Origin: Jeongeupia sp. HS-3
GTDB taxonomy: Bacteria; Pseudomonadota; Gammaproteobacteria; Burkholderiales; Chitinibacteraceae
NCBI RefSeq assembly: GCF_015140455.1
Contig: NZ_AP024094.1
Coordinates: 1,798,001-1,862,000, forward strand
DNA length: 64,000 bases
Direction of reading: 5' to 3'
Shown here: positions 35,394 through 46,197 of the stretch, piece after piece
Layout of the letters: each line of letters begins with the position of its first letter
Position numbering within the stretch: position 1 is the stretch's first letter
The notes under the pieces: model-generated
What the model saw: the letters and a program-made list of their open reading frames with translations, nothing else
Told to the model about the DNA's origin: nothing
Database searches by the model: none
Translations under genes and position numbers: made by a program

Positions 35394-35542
35394 CGACACC
35401 ACCTAGCTCAGTCGGCGAGCGAGCCAAAGCAGGTCGCTTCCGCCCGAAGCGCGGGAACCGGAATATACATTTGGGTACATGAGGATTCCGAGCATCGAAC
35501 GGGAGCGAGATGCGCCGGCACAGCCGCCGAATGAGGCAGGCC

Positions 35543-37276
35543 TTACTTGCGCTGGACGATGGCGCTGCCGCCACCATGGCGCTTCGGTTCGCTGATCGCG
35601 GTCACGCTGCCGTTGTCGTTGAAGCGGATCGCGTTGGCGGCGCCGATCTGGTCGCTGTCTTCCCACGCATGGCCATAGGCTTCGAGCGCCCTGGCCTCGT
35701 CGCTGCCGATAAAATTGAGCAGCGATTCGACCTGCACCTTGTCGCGGTTGCGCTGCGACATCCGCGGCGCGGCCAATGCGTCGGCGAGCGGCATGCCGAG
35801 GTCGACGTGATTGAAGATCGTCTGCAGCACCGTGGTGATGATGGTCGAGCCGCCGGGCGAGCCGAGCGTGAACGCCGGCTTGCCATCCTTGAGCACGATG
35901 GTCGGGCTCATGCTCGAACGCGGCCGCTTGCCCGCTTCGGCCACGTTCGGCGCCGGGCCACTGAAATCGAAGTCGGTCATTTCATTGTTGAGCAGGAAGC
36001 CGTAGCCGGGCACGACGATACCGCTACCGCCCCAGTCCTCGATCGTGAAGGTGTAGGCGACGATGTTGCCCTCTTTGTCGCTCACGGTCAGGTGGGTGGT
36101 GTGCGCCGGCTCGGCGACACGCTTAGGTGCCGGGCGCAGCGGCACCGATGGGTCTTGCTGGAGCAGGAAGGGATCGCCCTGCGCCATCTTGCCATGATCC
36201 ATTTTCGGGTCGATCAGCTTGACGCGTTCACGGGCGAAGTTCTTCGAGATCAATCCCGCTAGCGGTACGTCGACATATTCACCGTCGGCCACATAGGCGT
36301 TGCGGTCGGCAAACGCCAGCCGGCTCGCCTCCAGATACAGGTGTTGCGCCTGCGCACGCGTCATGCGCGAGAGGTCGAAGGTTTCAAGGATATTCAACGC
36401 CTCGGCGATCGCGATCCCGCCCGACGATGGCGGCGGCATGCCGTAGACCTCGTAACCGCGATAGCTTGAGACCACCGGCTGGCGGAAGCGCGCCTCGTAA
36501 TCCCTCAGATCGGTCAGCGTCATCGCGCCCGCGTAGACCTTGGTGCCGGCGGTGGCCGGCGGCAGATTCACCGCATCAACGACCGCCTGCGCGATCGGGC
36601 CCTCGTAGAACGCGTTGACCCCGCCCTTGGCGATGGCGCGGTAAGTCTTGGCCATGTCGGGATTGCGGAACGGCGCGCCGACCGGCAGCGCCTTGCCATC
36701 CTTGAGGTAAAGCTTGCTGGTCGAGCTGAAGCGGGCGAATTTGGCCTCGTTGAGCGCGCTGATGCGGTTGAAGTTCGGCTCGACCTTGAAGCCCTGCTCG
36801 GCAATGCGGATCGCCGGCTTGAGCACCTGGGCGAAGCTCATCGTACCGTAGCGATTCAGTGCCTCGCTCCAGCCGCGCACCGTGCCGGGGACGCCGACGG
36901 CGATGCCGTTGGGCACGACGTCGTCCCATTCCATCGCCTTGCCATCTTTCTGGAACACCGTCGGGCTGAACGAGCGCGGCGCGCTTTCGCGGTGATCGAT
37001 CGTGATCACCCGCTTGTCCTTGGCCGAATAAATCATCATGAAACCGCCGCCGCCGATGCCACAGCTGAACGGATCGGTCACCCCCAGCGCCGCCGCAGCG
37101 GCGACCGCGGCATCGACGGCATTGCCGCCGGCGTTGAGGATGTCCATCGCCGCGCGGCTGGCCGGTTCGGAGATCGTCGCCACCGCACCGCCGTGGCCGG
37201 TGGCTACCGGCTGCTTCGCCAGCGCGGCGAATGCCGCCATCATCAAGATACTGCCGAGCAATGCCCTGTGCTTCAT
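35543..37276 (-). CDS. ggt: Gamma-glutamyltransferase
   Basis: A 577-residue periplasmic enzyme that breaks the gamma-glutamyl bond of glutathione. The signal peptide spans about 1-20 (LLGSILMMAAFAALA). The proenzyme cuts itself before the catalytic Thr in EPAHTTHLTVSDKEGN (about residue 393), giving large and small subunits. Other signatures are GIGGGGFMMIY, RPRSSMSPTIVL and the oxyanion GSPGGSTIITT. I chose ATG 37276 because it opens the signal peptide; the frame continues 15 codons upstream. Length is normal. No operon partner is seen. The right flank of the IS lies 139 bases past its stop. Confidence 0.95.
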   Translation of the reverse strand: MKHRALLGSILMMAAFAALAKQPVATGHGGAVATISEPASRAAMDILNAGGNAVDAAVAAAAALGVTDPFSCGIGGGGFMMIYSAKDKRVITIDHRESAPRSFSPTVFQKDGKAMEWDDVVPNGIAVGVPGTVRGWSEALNRYGTMSFAQVLKPAIRIAEQGFKVEPNFNRISALNEAKFARFSSTSKLYLKDGKALPVGAPFRNPDMAKTYRAIAKGGVNAFYEGPIAQAVVDAVNLPPATAGTKVYAGAMTLTDLRDYEARFRQPVVSSYRGYEVYGMPPPSSGGIAIAEALNILETFDLSRMTRAQAQHLYLEASRLAFADRNAYVADGEYVDVPLAGLISKNFARERVKLIDPKMDHGKMAQGDPFLLQQDPSVPLRPAPKRVAEPAHTTHLTVSDKEGNIVAYTFTIEDWGGSGIVVPGYGFLLNNEMTDFDFSGPAPNVAEAGKRPRSSMSPTIVLKDGKPAFTLGSPGGSTIITTVLQTIFNHVDLGMPLADALAAPRMSQRNRDKVQVESLLNFIGSDEARALEAYGHAWEDSDQIGAANAIRFNDNGSVTAISEPKRHGGGSAIVQRK

Positions 37277-37438
37277 GCTGCGCCCCCGGAAGGAAAAACC
37301 GTGCTTCCATGCTAGCAGCAAGCTGAATGACAGTTTGATAAGCGCTTACCCGTATGACGCGTGAAGCAGGCCACGCCTCAAGCGCGAGCGATCTGCTAAG
37401 GTAGCGTATTGATCGCCCCCCCCTTTTCGGAACCGTCA

Positions 37439-37696
37439 ATGCGCCTGATCGCCGCCCTGCTCCTCGCCTTCTGCCTCGTCGCCTGCTCCAAGGTCACGAG
37501 CGAGAACTATCAGAAAATCAACACCGGCATGCCGCACGACGAGGTCGTGAAGCTGCTGGGTGAGCCGGACACCACCGACGGCGGCAGTGTGTTCGGCATC
37601 AGCGGCGAAAGCGCCAGCTGGAAAAGCCGCAATACCGCGATCACCATCCAGTTCATCAACGGCAAGGTGATGACCAAGAACATCGAAAAGTTCTGA
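37439..37696 (+). CDS. Small BamE-like/DUF3862-type lipoprotein
   Basis: An 85-residue lipoprotein with signal and lipobox LLAFCLVACSK (cysteine near residue 17). The rest holds YQKINTGMPHDEVVKLLGEPDTTDGG, the pattern of the SmpA/OmlA/BamE-fold domain that many small outer-membrane lipoproteins share. The remaining half is short beta strands (SWKSRNTAITIQFINGKV). Fold is clear; function is not. It is divergent from ggt and convergent with chbG. Confidence 0.85.
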   Translation: MRLIAALLLAFCLVACSKVTSENYQKINTGMPHDEVVKLLGEPDTTDGGSVFGISGESASWKSRNTAITIQFINGKVMTKNIEKF

Positions 37697-37715
37697 CCTT
37701 GCCGCGTTCCCCGGT

Positions 37716-38618
37716 TCAGCGCGGGTAAACCGCGTCGCGGATCTCCCGCAAGCCGATCAGCTTGAAGCCCCGCTCGGCGATGGCGTCGCGGAACAGTGGA
37801 TCGGCGAACAGCGCGCGGTCGCCGGTGCGTACGCGCCAGTCGGCGGCGATCGCACGCAGCTCCGGCGTGTCGTCGGCCGGGTGACCGACCAGGCAATGCA
37901 CGCCGGCACCCAGCGTATCGAGCCAGTTCAGTGCCCAGGCGCGACGCTCGTCCAGCTCGAATGCCTCATCGAACGGCAGTCCTTCGAAGCGGTCGATCAG
38001 CACCGTTTCACCGGCCGCTTCGCGTGTAGCGACCTGCTCGAACATCGTCTGCGCCACATCCAGATCGAGCACGCACCACTGGGCGATCTCGGCCGCACTC
38101 CAGCGCGGGAGCAGCGGCGGCAAGCGGTACTGGTGCGCCAGATCGAGGTAGACCGGCAGCAGCGCCGGGCTGAACATCGTCAGCATGTGCGAATCCAGAT
38201 GCGTCAGCTCGACCCCGGCTGCGATCGCCCGCTCGATCTGCGCAACCAGCTCGGTGCGGACCGCATCGGCCTTGGCGTGTTCATGCGTCGGCTTGGCCAG
38301 CGGGTGGAAATAGCCATCGGGCCCGGTCAAGCCGTCTTCCGGCGCGCTGCGGGTGATCGGCGCCCAGCGATAATTGAGCCACTCGCAATTGAGGGTCAGA
38401 TGCACGCCCAGATCGGCCTTGCGCCCCAGTTGCCCGGCGGCGATGGCGGCGGCAGGAAACCAACTGCACGGCGGCATCGCCGACGCCGAGGTCATCAGGC
38501 CGAATTCGACCAGACTGGCCCACGCCGACACGGTGGCCTGGCACATGCCGATGTCGTCGGCGTGCAGGATCAACACACGCGCGTCGGCATCGAAACCGAG
38601 TTTTTGCTGCAAGGTCAT
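37716..38618 (-). CDS. chbG: ChbG/HpnK-type carbohydrate deacetylase (YdjC family)
   Basis: A 300-residue deacetylase. Metal ligands are in LILHADDIGMC (Asp pair near residues 21-22) and THLDSHMLTMF (His near 143), with HLTLNCEWLNYRWAP and RTGDRALFADP also typical. The ChbG branch removes one acetyl group from chitobiose or chitotriose in the cytoplasm, which makes them usable by the GlcNAc pathway; other members act on hopanoid sugars. In a chitin-degrading host the former role is likely. It starts 71 bases past the hybrid kinase stop on the same strand. Confidence 0.85.
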   Translation of the reverse strand: MTLQQKLGFDADARVLILHADDIGMCQATVSAWASLVEFGLMTSASAMPPCSWFPAAAIAAGQLGRKADLGVHLTLNCEWLNYRWAPITRSAPEDGLTGPDGYFHPLAKPTHEHAKADAVRTELVAQIERAIAAGVELTHLDSHMLTMFSPALLPVYLDLAHQYRLPPLLPRWSAAEIAQWCVLDLDVAQTMFEQVATREAAGETVLIDRFEGLPFDEAFELDERRAWALNWLDTLGAGVHCLVGHPADDTPELRAIAADWRVRTGDRALFADPLFRDAIAERGFKLIGLREIRDAVYPR

Positions 38619-38689
38619 TGCGGGACTCCTGAATGCGGAACGGTGTCGGCAGTATGCGCCCGGCGATCCACCGGTTCAGCGCCGCGGAT

Positions 38690-41287
38690 TCAACTGGACA
38701 AGGCAGGCCAAGCGGCCGGTTCGGCCTTGCCGAGCAGCTCGCGCAAGGTCGCCTGCAGCCGGGCCAGATCGACCGGCTTGGGCAGGAAGGCATTCATCCC
38801 GGCCTCGCGGCACATCAGTTCGCTGTCGTGGTTGGCATTGGCGGTGAGCGCGACGATGGGCCAATCGCGGCTGCGCGGATCGGCGCGCAGGCGGCGGGTC
38901 GCTTCAAGGCCGTCCATCACCGGCATCTGCCAATCCATCAACACCAGATCGAAAGCCTGGCTGTCCGCCAGCTTGAGCGCCTCGGCCCCGTTCGTGGCGA
39001 TGGCGACTTCGTAGCCGAGCCGGTTCAGGAAGACCTCGATCACCCGTTGATTCACCGGGCTATCCTCGGCAAGCAGGATGTGCCGCAGCGGCAGCGGCTC
39101 CGGTTGCACACTGGCCGGGCGCGCTTCGAACACCAGCGGATGCACCAGCAGCCCGTACAGCTGGCGGATCAGGACCGCATAGCCGATCAGCGGTTTTTTC
39201 AGCCGGCGCTCGCCGGGGCGGGCGACGATGCCGGCCGCCCAACAGAGCAGCAGCCGGTGCTTGTCAGCCGGAATGTCACCGCTGCAGCTTTCGTCGGCGA
39301 TCACCAGCTGCGCCGAATGCAGATCGCACCATTCGACGCCGCATTCGCTCAAATACGCCACCACGTGGTCGCGGTAGACGCTTTGTCCCAGCCAGGCGAA
39401 GCGCCGTCCGGCCAGAAACGCGGTTTCAGCACCGGCCGGCTGCCAGCTGGCACCCCAGCCGGCGATCTGTGTCGTGGCGCTCGCCGGCAATATGAACCAG
39501 AACGACGAACCGGCGCCGGGCACCGTATGCACACCGATTTCACCCCCCATCAGTTCAACCAGTAGTTTGCTGATCGCCAGCCCCAGCCCGGTGCCGCCAT
39601 AGCGCCGGGTCGAGCCCGATTCGGCCTGGTAGAAGCGCTGGAACAACGATGCCTGTTTGTCGATCGCGATGCCCTGCCCGGTATCGGTCACGGCCACCCG
39701 CAGCGCCCCGGTGGCATCGGTCGACAACTGCACGCCGACCTGGCCGCGATCGGTGAATTTGATCGCATTGCCGACCAGATTGACCAGGACCTGCTTGAAG
39801 CGCACCGCGTCGCCCAGATAGCCGGGCACGGTGACATTCTGAATATCCAGCCGCAGATCCAGCCGCTTTTCCGCCGCACGTGCGCCGAGCATGGTGCACG
39901 CCTCGGCGGCGACGGCGCGCACGTCGAAGGGCCGCGATTCCAGGCTGAACTTGCCCGATTCGATCTTCGAGTAATCGAGCAGATCGTTGATCAGCGACAT
40001 CAGGGTATCGCCCGACTGGGCGATGGTATCGACGAAATCGCGCTGATCCAGCGTCAGCGGCGTGTCGCTCAGCAATTGCAGAAAACCCAGCATGCCGTTC
40101 AGCGGCGTACGGATTTCATGGCTGATCGTCGCCAGGAAGGCGCTCTTGGCATGACTGGCCGCCTCGGCCTCGTCGCGCGCACTGGCGAGCTCCTGGGTCT
40201 GCTGCGACAGCCGCGCGTTCAACGCCAGCATTTCGGCCTCGACCCGCTTGTTGCCGATGAACTGGGCGACGATGGACGCGAACAATTTGAGCACTTCGCG
40301 CTGATAAGGCTGCAACGGCCGGCGGCGCAGGAAGTTGTCGGCGGCGATCCAGCCGATCATCTTGTCGTCGATCCACAGGCCGATCATCGCGTTCCAGCCA
40401 CGGCCAACGACGACCTTGTCGTAATACAGCGCCGCATCCTCGTTGACGATCACCTCGCCCGGCCGGCGGCGGCTCTCGTCGAGCATCATGTGTTGCGGCA
40501 AAGTGCTGATAAACCAGCTCTCGTTGGTCAGCTCGCCATTGTTGTCGGTGCCATAGGTGCCGCGCATTTCGTTGCGCTCGTCATCGGCTTCGAAAATCGC
40601 CATCCGGTCGATATCCAGCTCGGACAACGCCAGCGTCACGGCACGGCAATACAGCGCATCCAGATCCGGTGCTTCGGCCATTTGCAAAGTCACCTGATGC
40701 AGTCTTTGCAGCAGGCCGCGGTAATCTTCGGCGCGGGCAAGGCTGGCCTGCAGCTTGCCGGTCATTTCATCAAGCGAATGATGCTGGCCCTCAATCGTCA
40801 CCGCCCAGCGTTCGGCCACCAAGGCCGCCAGCGCCTCGCATTCGCGCCGGAACGACACACTCTTGACCTGCTCTTTGACCGTGGTGGGTTCGGTAAACTC
40901 AACATAAAGCAAGCCGGCCAGACGGCCCTGGGAGATCAGCGGCAACAACAGGCGCTGGCGATGCTGGCCGGCACCGTCGTCCCAGATTTCGCTCGCCTGA
41001 TAGTCGATCGGCCCGACCGACAGCGCCGGTTCCTGCATCTGCCACACCAATTCATCCACCGGCAGACCAAAGAAACTGTCGGGCAACTGTGGTTCGGCAA
41101 ACGACAGTGCCCGCTGGCCTGCGACCGCCTGGGCATGAACGCGCGGCTCGCCGCCTTCCTGTAAAACAAGAAAGGTGCGCGTGGCGCCGAAGGCGGTGAG
41201 CGCGGCGTCGACCACGGCCAGGGAGAACAACTCCCAACTGTCGGCCTGAACGAGTGAGTCAAACTGGAAGTATGATTTTCTGGTCAT
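38690..41287 (-). CDS. GAF-domain hybrid histidine kinase with C-terminal receiver
   Basis: An 865-residue cytoplasmic sensor; no membrane segment is seen. Order: two GAF-like domains (about 15-160 and 195-345, the second with VVGRGWNAMIGLWIDDKMIGWIAADN), coiled linker, HisKA with ATISHEIRTPLNGMLGF (His near 390), HATPase (about 490-605, NLVGNAIKFTDRG, GGTGLGLAISKLLVE), a degenerate receiver-like stretch (about 620-715), and a true receiver (about 735-855, AEDSPVNQRV, LVLMDWQMPVMDG with phospho-acceptor near 785, LPKPVD). It resembles BarA/RpfC-style phosphorelay kinases but lacks an Hpt domain, so a separate Hpt protein must pass the phosphate on. The signal is unknown. Confidence 0.92.
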   Translation of the reverse strand: MTRKSYFQFDSLVQADSWELFSLAVVDAALTAFGATRTFLVLQEGGEPRVHAQAVAGQRALSFAEPQLPDSFFGLPVDELVWQMQEPALSVGPIDYQASEIWDDGAGQHRQRLLLPLISQGRLAGLLYVEFTEPTTVKEQVKSVSFRRECEALAALVAERWAVTIEGQHHSLDEMTGKLQASLARAEDYRGLLQRLHQVTLQMAEAPDLDALYCRAVTLALSELDIDRMAIFEADDERNEMRGTYGTDNNGELTNESWFISTLPQHMMLDESRRRPGEVIVNEDAALYYDKVVVGRGWNAMIGLWIDDKMIGWIAADNFLRRRPLQPYQREVLKLFASIVAQFIGNKRVEAEMLALNARLSQQTQELASARDEAEAASHAKSAFLATISHEIRTPLNGMLGFLQLLSDTPLTLDQRDFVDTIAQSGDTLMSLINDLLDYSKIESGKFSLESRPFDVRAVAAEACTMLGARAAEKRLDLRLDIQNVTVPGYLGDAVRFKQVLVNLVGNAIKFTDRGQVGVQLSTDATGALRVAVTDTGQGIAIDKQASLFQRFYQAESGSTRRYGGTGLGLAISKLLVELMGGEIGVHTVPGAGSSFWFILPASATTQIAGWGASWQPAGAETAFLAGRRFAWLGQSVYRDHVVAYLSECGVEWCDLHSAQLVIADESCSGDIPADKHRLLLCWAAGIVARPGERRLKKPLIGYAVLIRQLYGLLVHPLVFEARPASVQPEPLPLRHILLAEDSPVNQRVIEVFLNRLGYEVAIATNGAEALKLADSQAFDLVLMDWQMPVMDGLEATRRLRADPRSRDWPIVALTANANHDSELMCREAGMNAFLPKPVDLARLQATLRELLGKAEPAAWPALSS

Positions 41288-41401
41288 TGCTTACATACGC
41301 ACAAAGTTATCGCGAGCCCATCATAAACAAGCCGCGCCAGACGGCCGCGCCGATCGTGTTTGCCCGCGTATAATTGCCGGTTTTACAGCCATTTACGCAA
41401 C

Positions 41402-42949
41402 ATGACGCCCCCTACCGCCCGCATCGAATCGCTCGACCACGAAGGCCACGGCGTCGCGCACGTCGATGGCAAGACCCTATTCATCGACGGCGCACTGCCG
41501 TTCGAGACGGTCGGCTATCAGAGCTACCGCAAGAAGCCCAGCTTCGAGAACGCGCAGGCGCTCGAGATCCACAACGAAAGCTTCATGCGCACCACGCCCA
41601 AGTGCCCGCACTTCGGTGTCTGCGGCGGCTGCTCGATCCAGCACATGGAGTTCGGCGCGCAGGTCGCGGCCAAGCAACGCATCCTCGAAGACAATCTGGC
41701 GCGCATCGGCAAGGTCGATTTCGAGACCAGCCTGCCGGCGATCTACGGCACCGCCTGGGGCTATCGCCACCGCGCACGCTTGTCGGTTCGCCATGTCGCC
41801 AAAAAAGGTGGTGTGCTGGTCGGTTTCCACGAGAAGCGTTCGCGTTATGTCGCCGACATGACCGAATGCCATGTGCTGGTGCCGCATGTGGCCAAACAGC
41901 TGCCGGCGCTGCGCGAACTGGTTGCCAAGCTGTCCATCATCACCCAGATGCCGCAGATCGAAGTCGCCGCCGGCGAGAACGTCACCGTGCTGGTGTTCCG
42001 CAATATGGCCGATATCACGGTTGAGGATGAAGCCCACTTCAAGGCCTATGCCGATGAATGGAAGGTGCAGATCTGGCTGCAGCCCAAAGGCCCGGACACC
42101 GCCTTCCCGCTGTACCCGAAGGACGCGCCGCAGCTCAACTACACGCTGCCCGAGTTCGGTATCGAAATGCCGTTCAAGCCGACCGAATTCACCCAGGTCA
42201 ACCACGCGGTCAACCGGGTGATGGTCGAGCGCGCGATCAATCTGCTTGATCCGCAGCCGGGTGAAACCATCGCCGACATGTTCTGCGGCCTGGGCAACTT
42301 CACCCTGCCGATCGCCCGTCGCGGCGCCAAGGTGCTCGGCATGGAAGGCAGCAAGCAGCTGGTCGAGCGTGCATTTGAAGGCGCGCGCCACAACCAGCTT
42401 GAACACATGACCGACTTCGCCATGGCCAATCTGTTCGAGATGACCGAGGAATGGCTGGACCAGCTGGGCCGCTTCGACAAGATGCTGATCGACCCGCCAC
42501 GCGATGGCGCGATCGCGCTGGTGAAGGCGATTTCGCCCGAACACGGCCCGCAGCGGATTGTGTATGTCTCCTGTAGCCCGTCGACCCTGGCGCGCGATGC
42601 CGACATCCTCGTCAACATCAAGGGCTATACGCTCAAGGCCGCCGGCGTGATCAATATGTTCCCGCACACGGCGCACGTTGAATCGATCGCCTGGTTCGAG
42701 AAAACCGGCCCCGGTTTGAGCCGCGAGGAAGTCGCCGCGATGGACGCCGCCGAAGCGGCGCTCAAGGAAGCGGTCAAGGCCGAACAAAAAGCCGCCGCAG
42801 CGCTCGCCAAGGCCAAACGCGAGGAAAAAGAAGCACAACTGGCCGAAGCCCGCGCCGCCAAGCTGATCGAGAAGGAAGCGCGTCGCGCTCACTATCTGGC
42901 CAACCGTGCCGCGCAGGAAGCCGCAGAGAAAGACGAAACCGGCGAATAA
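41402..42949 (+). CDS. rlmD: 23S rRNA (uracil-1939-C5) methyltransferase RlmD
   Basis: A 515-residue SAM-dependent RNA methyltransferase. It has a TRAM-like N-terminus, a [4Fe-4S] set in [10 protein letters not shown] plus the Cys in TECHVLVP, a SAM site [16 protein letters not shown], and the catalytic Cys region [12 protein letters not shown] with DPPRDGA. It methylates U1939 of 23S rRNA. The odd part is a C-terminal tail of about 70 residues, almost only Ala, Glu, Lys and Arg ([20 protein letters not shown] and onwards), predicted as one long coiled coil; E. coli RlmD ends before it. ATG 41402 matches the family start, 27 bases after a TATAAT. Confidence 0.93.
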   Translation: MTPPTARIESLDHEGHGVAHVDGKTLFIDGALPFETVGYQSYRKKPSFENAQALEIHNESFMRTTPKCPHFGVCGGCSIQHMEFGAQVAAKQRILEDNLARIGKVDFETSLPAIYGTAWGYRHRARLSVRHVAKKGGVLVGFHEKRSRYVADMTECHVLVPHVAKQLPALRELVAKLSIITQMPQIEVAAGENVTVLVFRNMADITVEDEAHFKAYADEWKVQIWLQPKGPDTAFPLYPKDAPQLNYTLPEFGIEMPFKPTEFTQVNHAVNRVMVERAINLLDPQPGETIADMFCGLGNFTLPIARRGAKVLGMEGSKQLVERAFEGARHNQLEHMTDFAMANLFEMTEEWLDQLGRFDKMLIDPPRDGAIALVKAISPEHGPQRIVYVSCSPSTLARDADILVNIKGYTLKAAGVINMFPHTAHVESIAWFEKTGPGLSREEVAAMDAAEAALKEAVKAEQKAAAALAKAKREEKEAQLAEARAAKLIEKEARRAHYLANRAAQEAAEKDETGE

Positions 42950-42968
42950 GCCCGCCACGCCCGAGCGC

Positions 42969-42993
42969 AAGATCCGCCGCAAGGCGGATTTTG
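42969..42993 (+). terminator. rlmD terminator
   Basis: The stem ATCCGCC/GGCGGAT with a four-base loop is followed by TTTTG. It is moderate in strength, so some read-through into pnuC is possible. Confidence 0.7.
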
Positions 42994-43017
42994 CATTTGT
43001 AGCCCGCAAGGAGCCCC

Positions 43018-43572
43018 ATGAGTTCACTCGAAATCATCGGTTTTATCGCCACGCTCGCCGGCATCACGCTGGCGACACGCGGCCATGTGCTGACCTGGCC
43101 GCTGCAGCTCTGCGCCAGCCTGCTGTACGTGTGGCTGTTCTTGGACGCGCAACTGTTCGGCGAAAGCGCGCTGCAACTCGTCTACGCCGCACTGGCGATC
43201 TACGGCTGGTGGCACTGGCACCGCAAGAGCCCGCAAGCGCCAGCACTACCGATATCGCGGCTGGGACGGCGCGAGGCCATAGCGCTCAACGGCGCCGCCC
43301 TTGCCGCGACCGCTGCCGTGTCGACGATGCAGGTGCACTTCCTGCCGACCGACGTGCCGGTGCTCGATTCGACCGTGTTCGTGTTCGGCCTCTTGGCGCA
43401 ATGGCTGCAGGCGCGGAAGAAGATCGAGAACTGGCTGTACTGGATCGTGCTCGACCTGATCGCAGCCGGCATCTACTGGCACAAGGATCTGCAGCTGACC
43501 GCACTGCTCTATCTGATCCTCACCGCGCTGGCCGCCAGCGGCTGGTGGCAATGGCGCAAGGCGGCACGATGA
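43018..43572 (+). CDS. pnuC: PnuC-family nicotinamide riboside transporter
   Basis: A 184-residue inner-membrane protein with about six to seven helices. Family signatures are LEIIGFIATLAGITLATRG at the N-terminus and QARKKIENWLYWIVLDLIA in the second half, with Trp/Tyr-rich substrate segments (AIYGWWHW). It carries unphosphorylated nicotinamide riboside by facilitated diffusion, trapped inside by phosphorylation. The next gene, overlapping by ATGA, encodes the matching kinase, a textbook pair. Confidence 0.93.
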   Translation: MSSLEIIGFIATLAGITLATRGHVLTWPLQLCASLLYVWLFLDAQLFGESALQLVYAALAIYGWWHWHRKSPQAPALPISRLGRREAIALNGAALAATAAVSTMQVHFLPTDVPVLDSTVFVFGLLAQWLQARKKIENWLYWIVLDLIAAGIYWHKDLQLTALLYLILTALAASGWWQWRKAAR

Positions 43573-44081
43573 CCCGGCGCATCGCCATCGTCGGCCCCGA
43601 ATCCAGCGGCAAGACCACGCTGGCGCACGATCTGGCCACGGCGCTGGCTTGCCCGTGGGTGCACGAATATGTGCGCGACTGGTTCGCCGGGCGCGAAAGC
43701 ACCGCCTACACGCTGGCCGACATCGTCGAGATTGCCGCAGGCCAGCGCGCGCTGGAAAACCGTATCGCCCAGGGTCGGCGGCAGATCGTCTGCGACACCA
43801 ATGCACTGGTGTGCAAGATCTGGGCCGAGGTCGCCTACGGCCATTGCCCAGCGGAAATCGAAGCACTGTGGCAGCCCGGCGATTACGCGCTGCACCTGCT
43901 GGTTTACCCGGATGTACCATGGCAGCCCGATCCGCTGCGCGAACACCCGAACGATCGCGGCATGTTGTTCGATCGCTATCGCGCCGCGCTCGACGCCAGC
44001 GGTGCGCCTTATCTAGTGATGCGCGGCAGCCACGATGCGCGCATTGCCGGCGCGCTGGCGGCCATCGCAGCACAGGGCTGA
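43569..44081 (+). CDS. NadR-like nicotinamide riboside kinase
   Basis: A 170-residue P-loop kinase. Walker A is IVGPESSGKTTLAHDL (about 7-22). WVHEYVRDWF and the acidic IVCDTNALVCKIWAE stretch match the kinase domain of NadR. The regulatory helix-turn-helix and adenylyltransferase domains of enteric NadR are missing, so it only phosphorylates nicotinamide riboside to NMN. Translation is coupled to pnuC. Together they feed NAD salvage. Confidence 0.9.
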   Translation: MTRRIAIVGPESSGKTTLAHDLATALACPWVHEYVRDWFAGRESTAYTLADIVEIAAGQRALENRIAQGRRQIVCDTNALVCKIWAEVAYGHCPAEIEALWQPGDYALHLLVYPDVPWQPDPLREHPNDRGMLFDRYRAALDASGAPYLVMRGSHDARIAGALAAIAAQG

Positions 44082-45347
<1,266 letters not shown>

Positions 45348-45351
<4 letters not shown>

Positions 45352-45761
45352 GCGCGATTCGCAAACCACCGGTGCAAGCCCATCCCGGCCAGCATCGCGA
45401 TCACGAACACCATAGCCTGCGGCGCACCGGCGCTCAGCGCCACCAGCGCCGGCCCCGGGCAGATGCCGGCCAGCCCCCAGCCGATGCCGAACAGCAGCCC
45501 GCCAACGATCAGTTTGCGATCGATGACGCTCGATGCCGGCAACTGCATGACCTCGCCCAGATACGATGTCGCGCGGCGTCTGGCGATGCCGAAGCCGGCC
45601 AGTCCGACGCCGATCGCCCCGGCCATCACCAGCGCCAGTGACGGATCCCAGCGGCCGGCCAGATCGAGAAAACCGGTGACCTTGGCCGGATTGGCCATGC
45701 CCGACACGATCAGCCCGAGGCCGAACAGCAGCCCGGCCAGCAAAGCAGTCAGGTTCAGCAT
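45348..45761 (-). CDS. YeeE/YedE (DUF6691) sulfur-transport-like protein, second half
   Basis: A 137-residue membrane protein with about four helices. It has [19 protein letters not shown] and [18 protein letters not shown], the latter including the conserved Cys-Pro-Gly of YeeE/PmpB half-transporters. YeeE-type proteins import thiosulfate or move sulfane sulfur with conserved cysteines. It is separated by one base from the other half-transporter upstream and belongs to a BigR-controlled unit, so a role in handling sulfide or polysulfide is likely. Confidence 0.88.
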
Positions 45762-45762
45762 C

Positions 45763-46197
45763 TCAGCCCCCGATCACATGACGGACGACAAACACGGTGG
45801 CAAAACCCGCCGCCATGAAGGCCAGCGTTGCCGCGAGCGAGCGCAGTGACAGCCGCGACAGGCCGCACACGCCGTGACCACTGGTGCAACCCGAGCCGAG
45901 CCGCGTGCCGAAGCCGACCAGCAAGCCGGCGACCACCAGCGTGCCCCAGCCGGCATCGAATTGCAGTCGCGGCAAGGCGGTCACGCTGCGGTACAGCCAC
46001 GGCGCCAGTAGCAGCCCGGCAACAAAGGCCACGCGCCACGCCGTTTCACCACGCTGCGGCCGCATCACCCCGGCAACAATGCCGCTGATGCCGGCGACGC
46101 GGCCATTGGCAAGGATCAGCACGCTCGCGGCCACGCCGATCAGCGCGCCACCGATCAGCGCGCTCCATGGGGTAAATGCACTCCAGTCTATGGTCAT
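45763..46197 (-). CDS. YeeE/YedE sulfur-transport-like protein, first half
   Basis: A 144-residue membrane protein with four helices. [25 protein letters not shown] is the signature ([11 protein letters not shown], with two cysteines likely to relay sulfur). [12 protein letters not shown] also recurs in the family. ATG 46197 overlaps the stop of the regulator gene (ATGA). With the next gene it likely forms a two-part transporter. The same regulator-transporter set with a divergent blh gene is known from Xylella and Agrobacterium bigR loci. Confidence 0.9.
   Translation of the reverse strand: MTIDWSAFTPWSALIGGALIGVAASVLILANGRVAGISGIVAGVMRPQRGETAWRVAFVAGLLLAPWLYRSVTALPRLQFDAGWGTLVVAGLLVGFGTRLGSGCTSGHGVCGLSRLSLRSLAATLAFMAAGFATVFVVRHVIGG

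Larger units (their letters stand above)
34565..35403 (+). mobile_element. IS5-family insertion sequence, IS427-like group
   Basis: An 839-base element. The ends GATGGTGTCGTCACGAG and (reverse complement of the right end) GGTGGTGTCGTCACAAG agree at 15 of 17 positions. A TA target duplication (34563-34564 and 35404-35405) flanks it. Two overlapping frames encode a DDE transposase. Short length, TA target and split frame fit the IS427 group. Confidence 0.88.

Noticed and set aside
35406-35450. TAGCTCAGTCGG-like text right of the IS as a tRNA remnant
   Set aside because: Only the D-loop words match; no acceptor, anticodon or T arm can be built, even after removing the IS.
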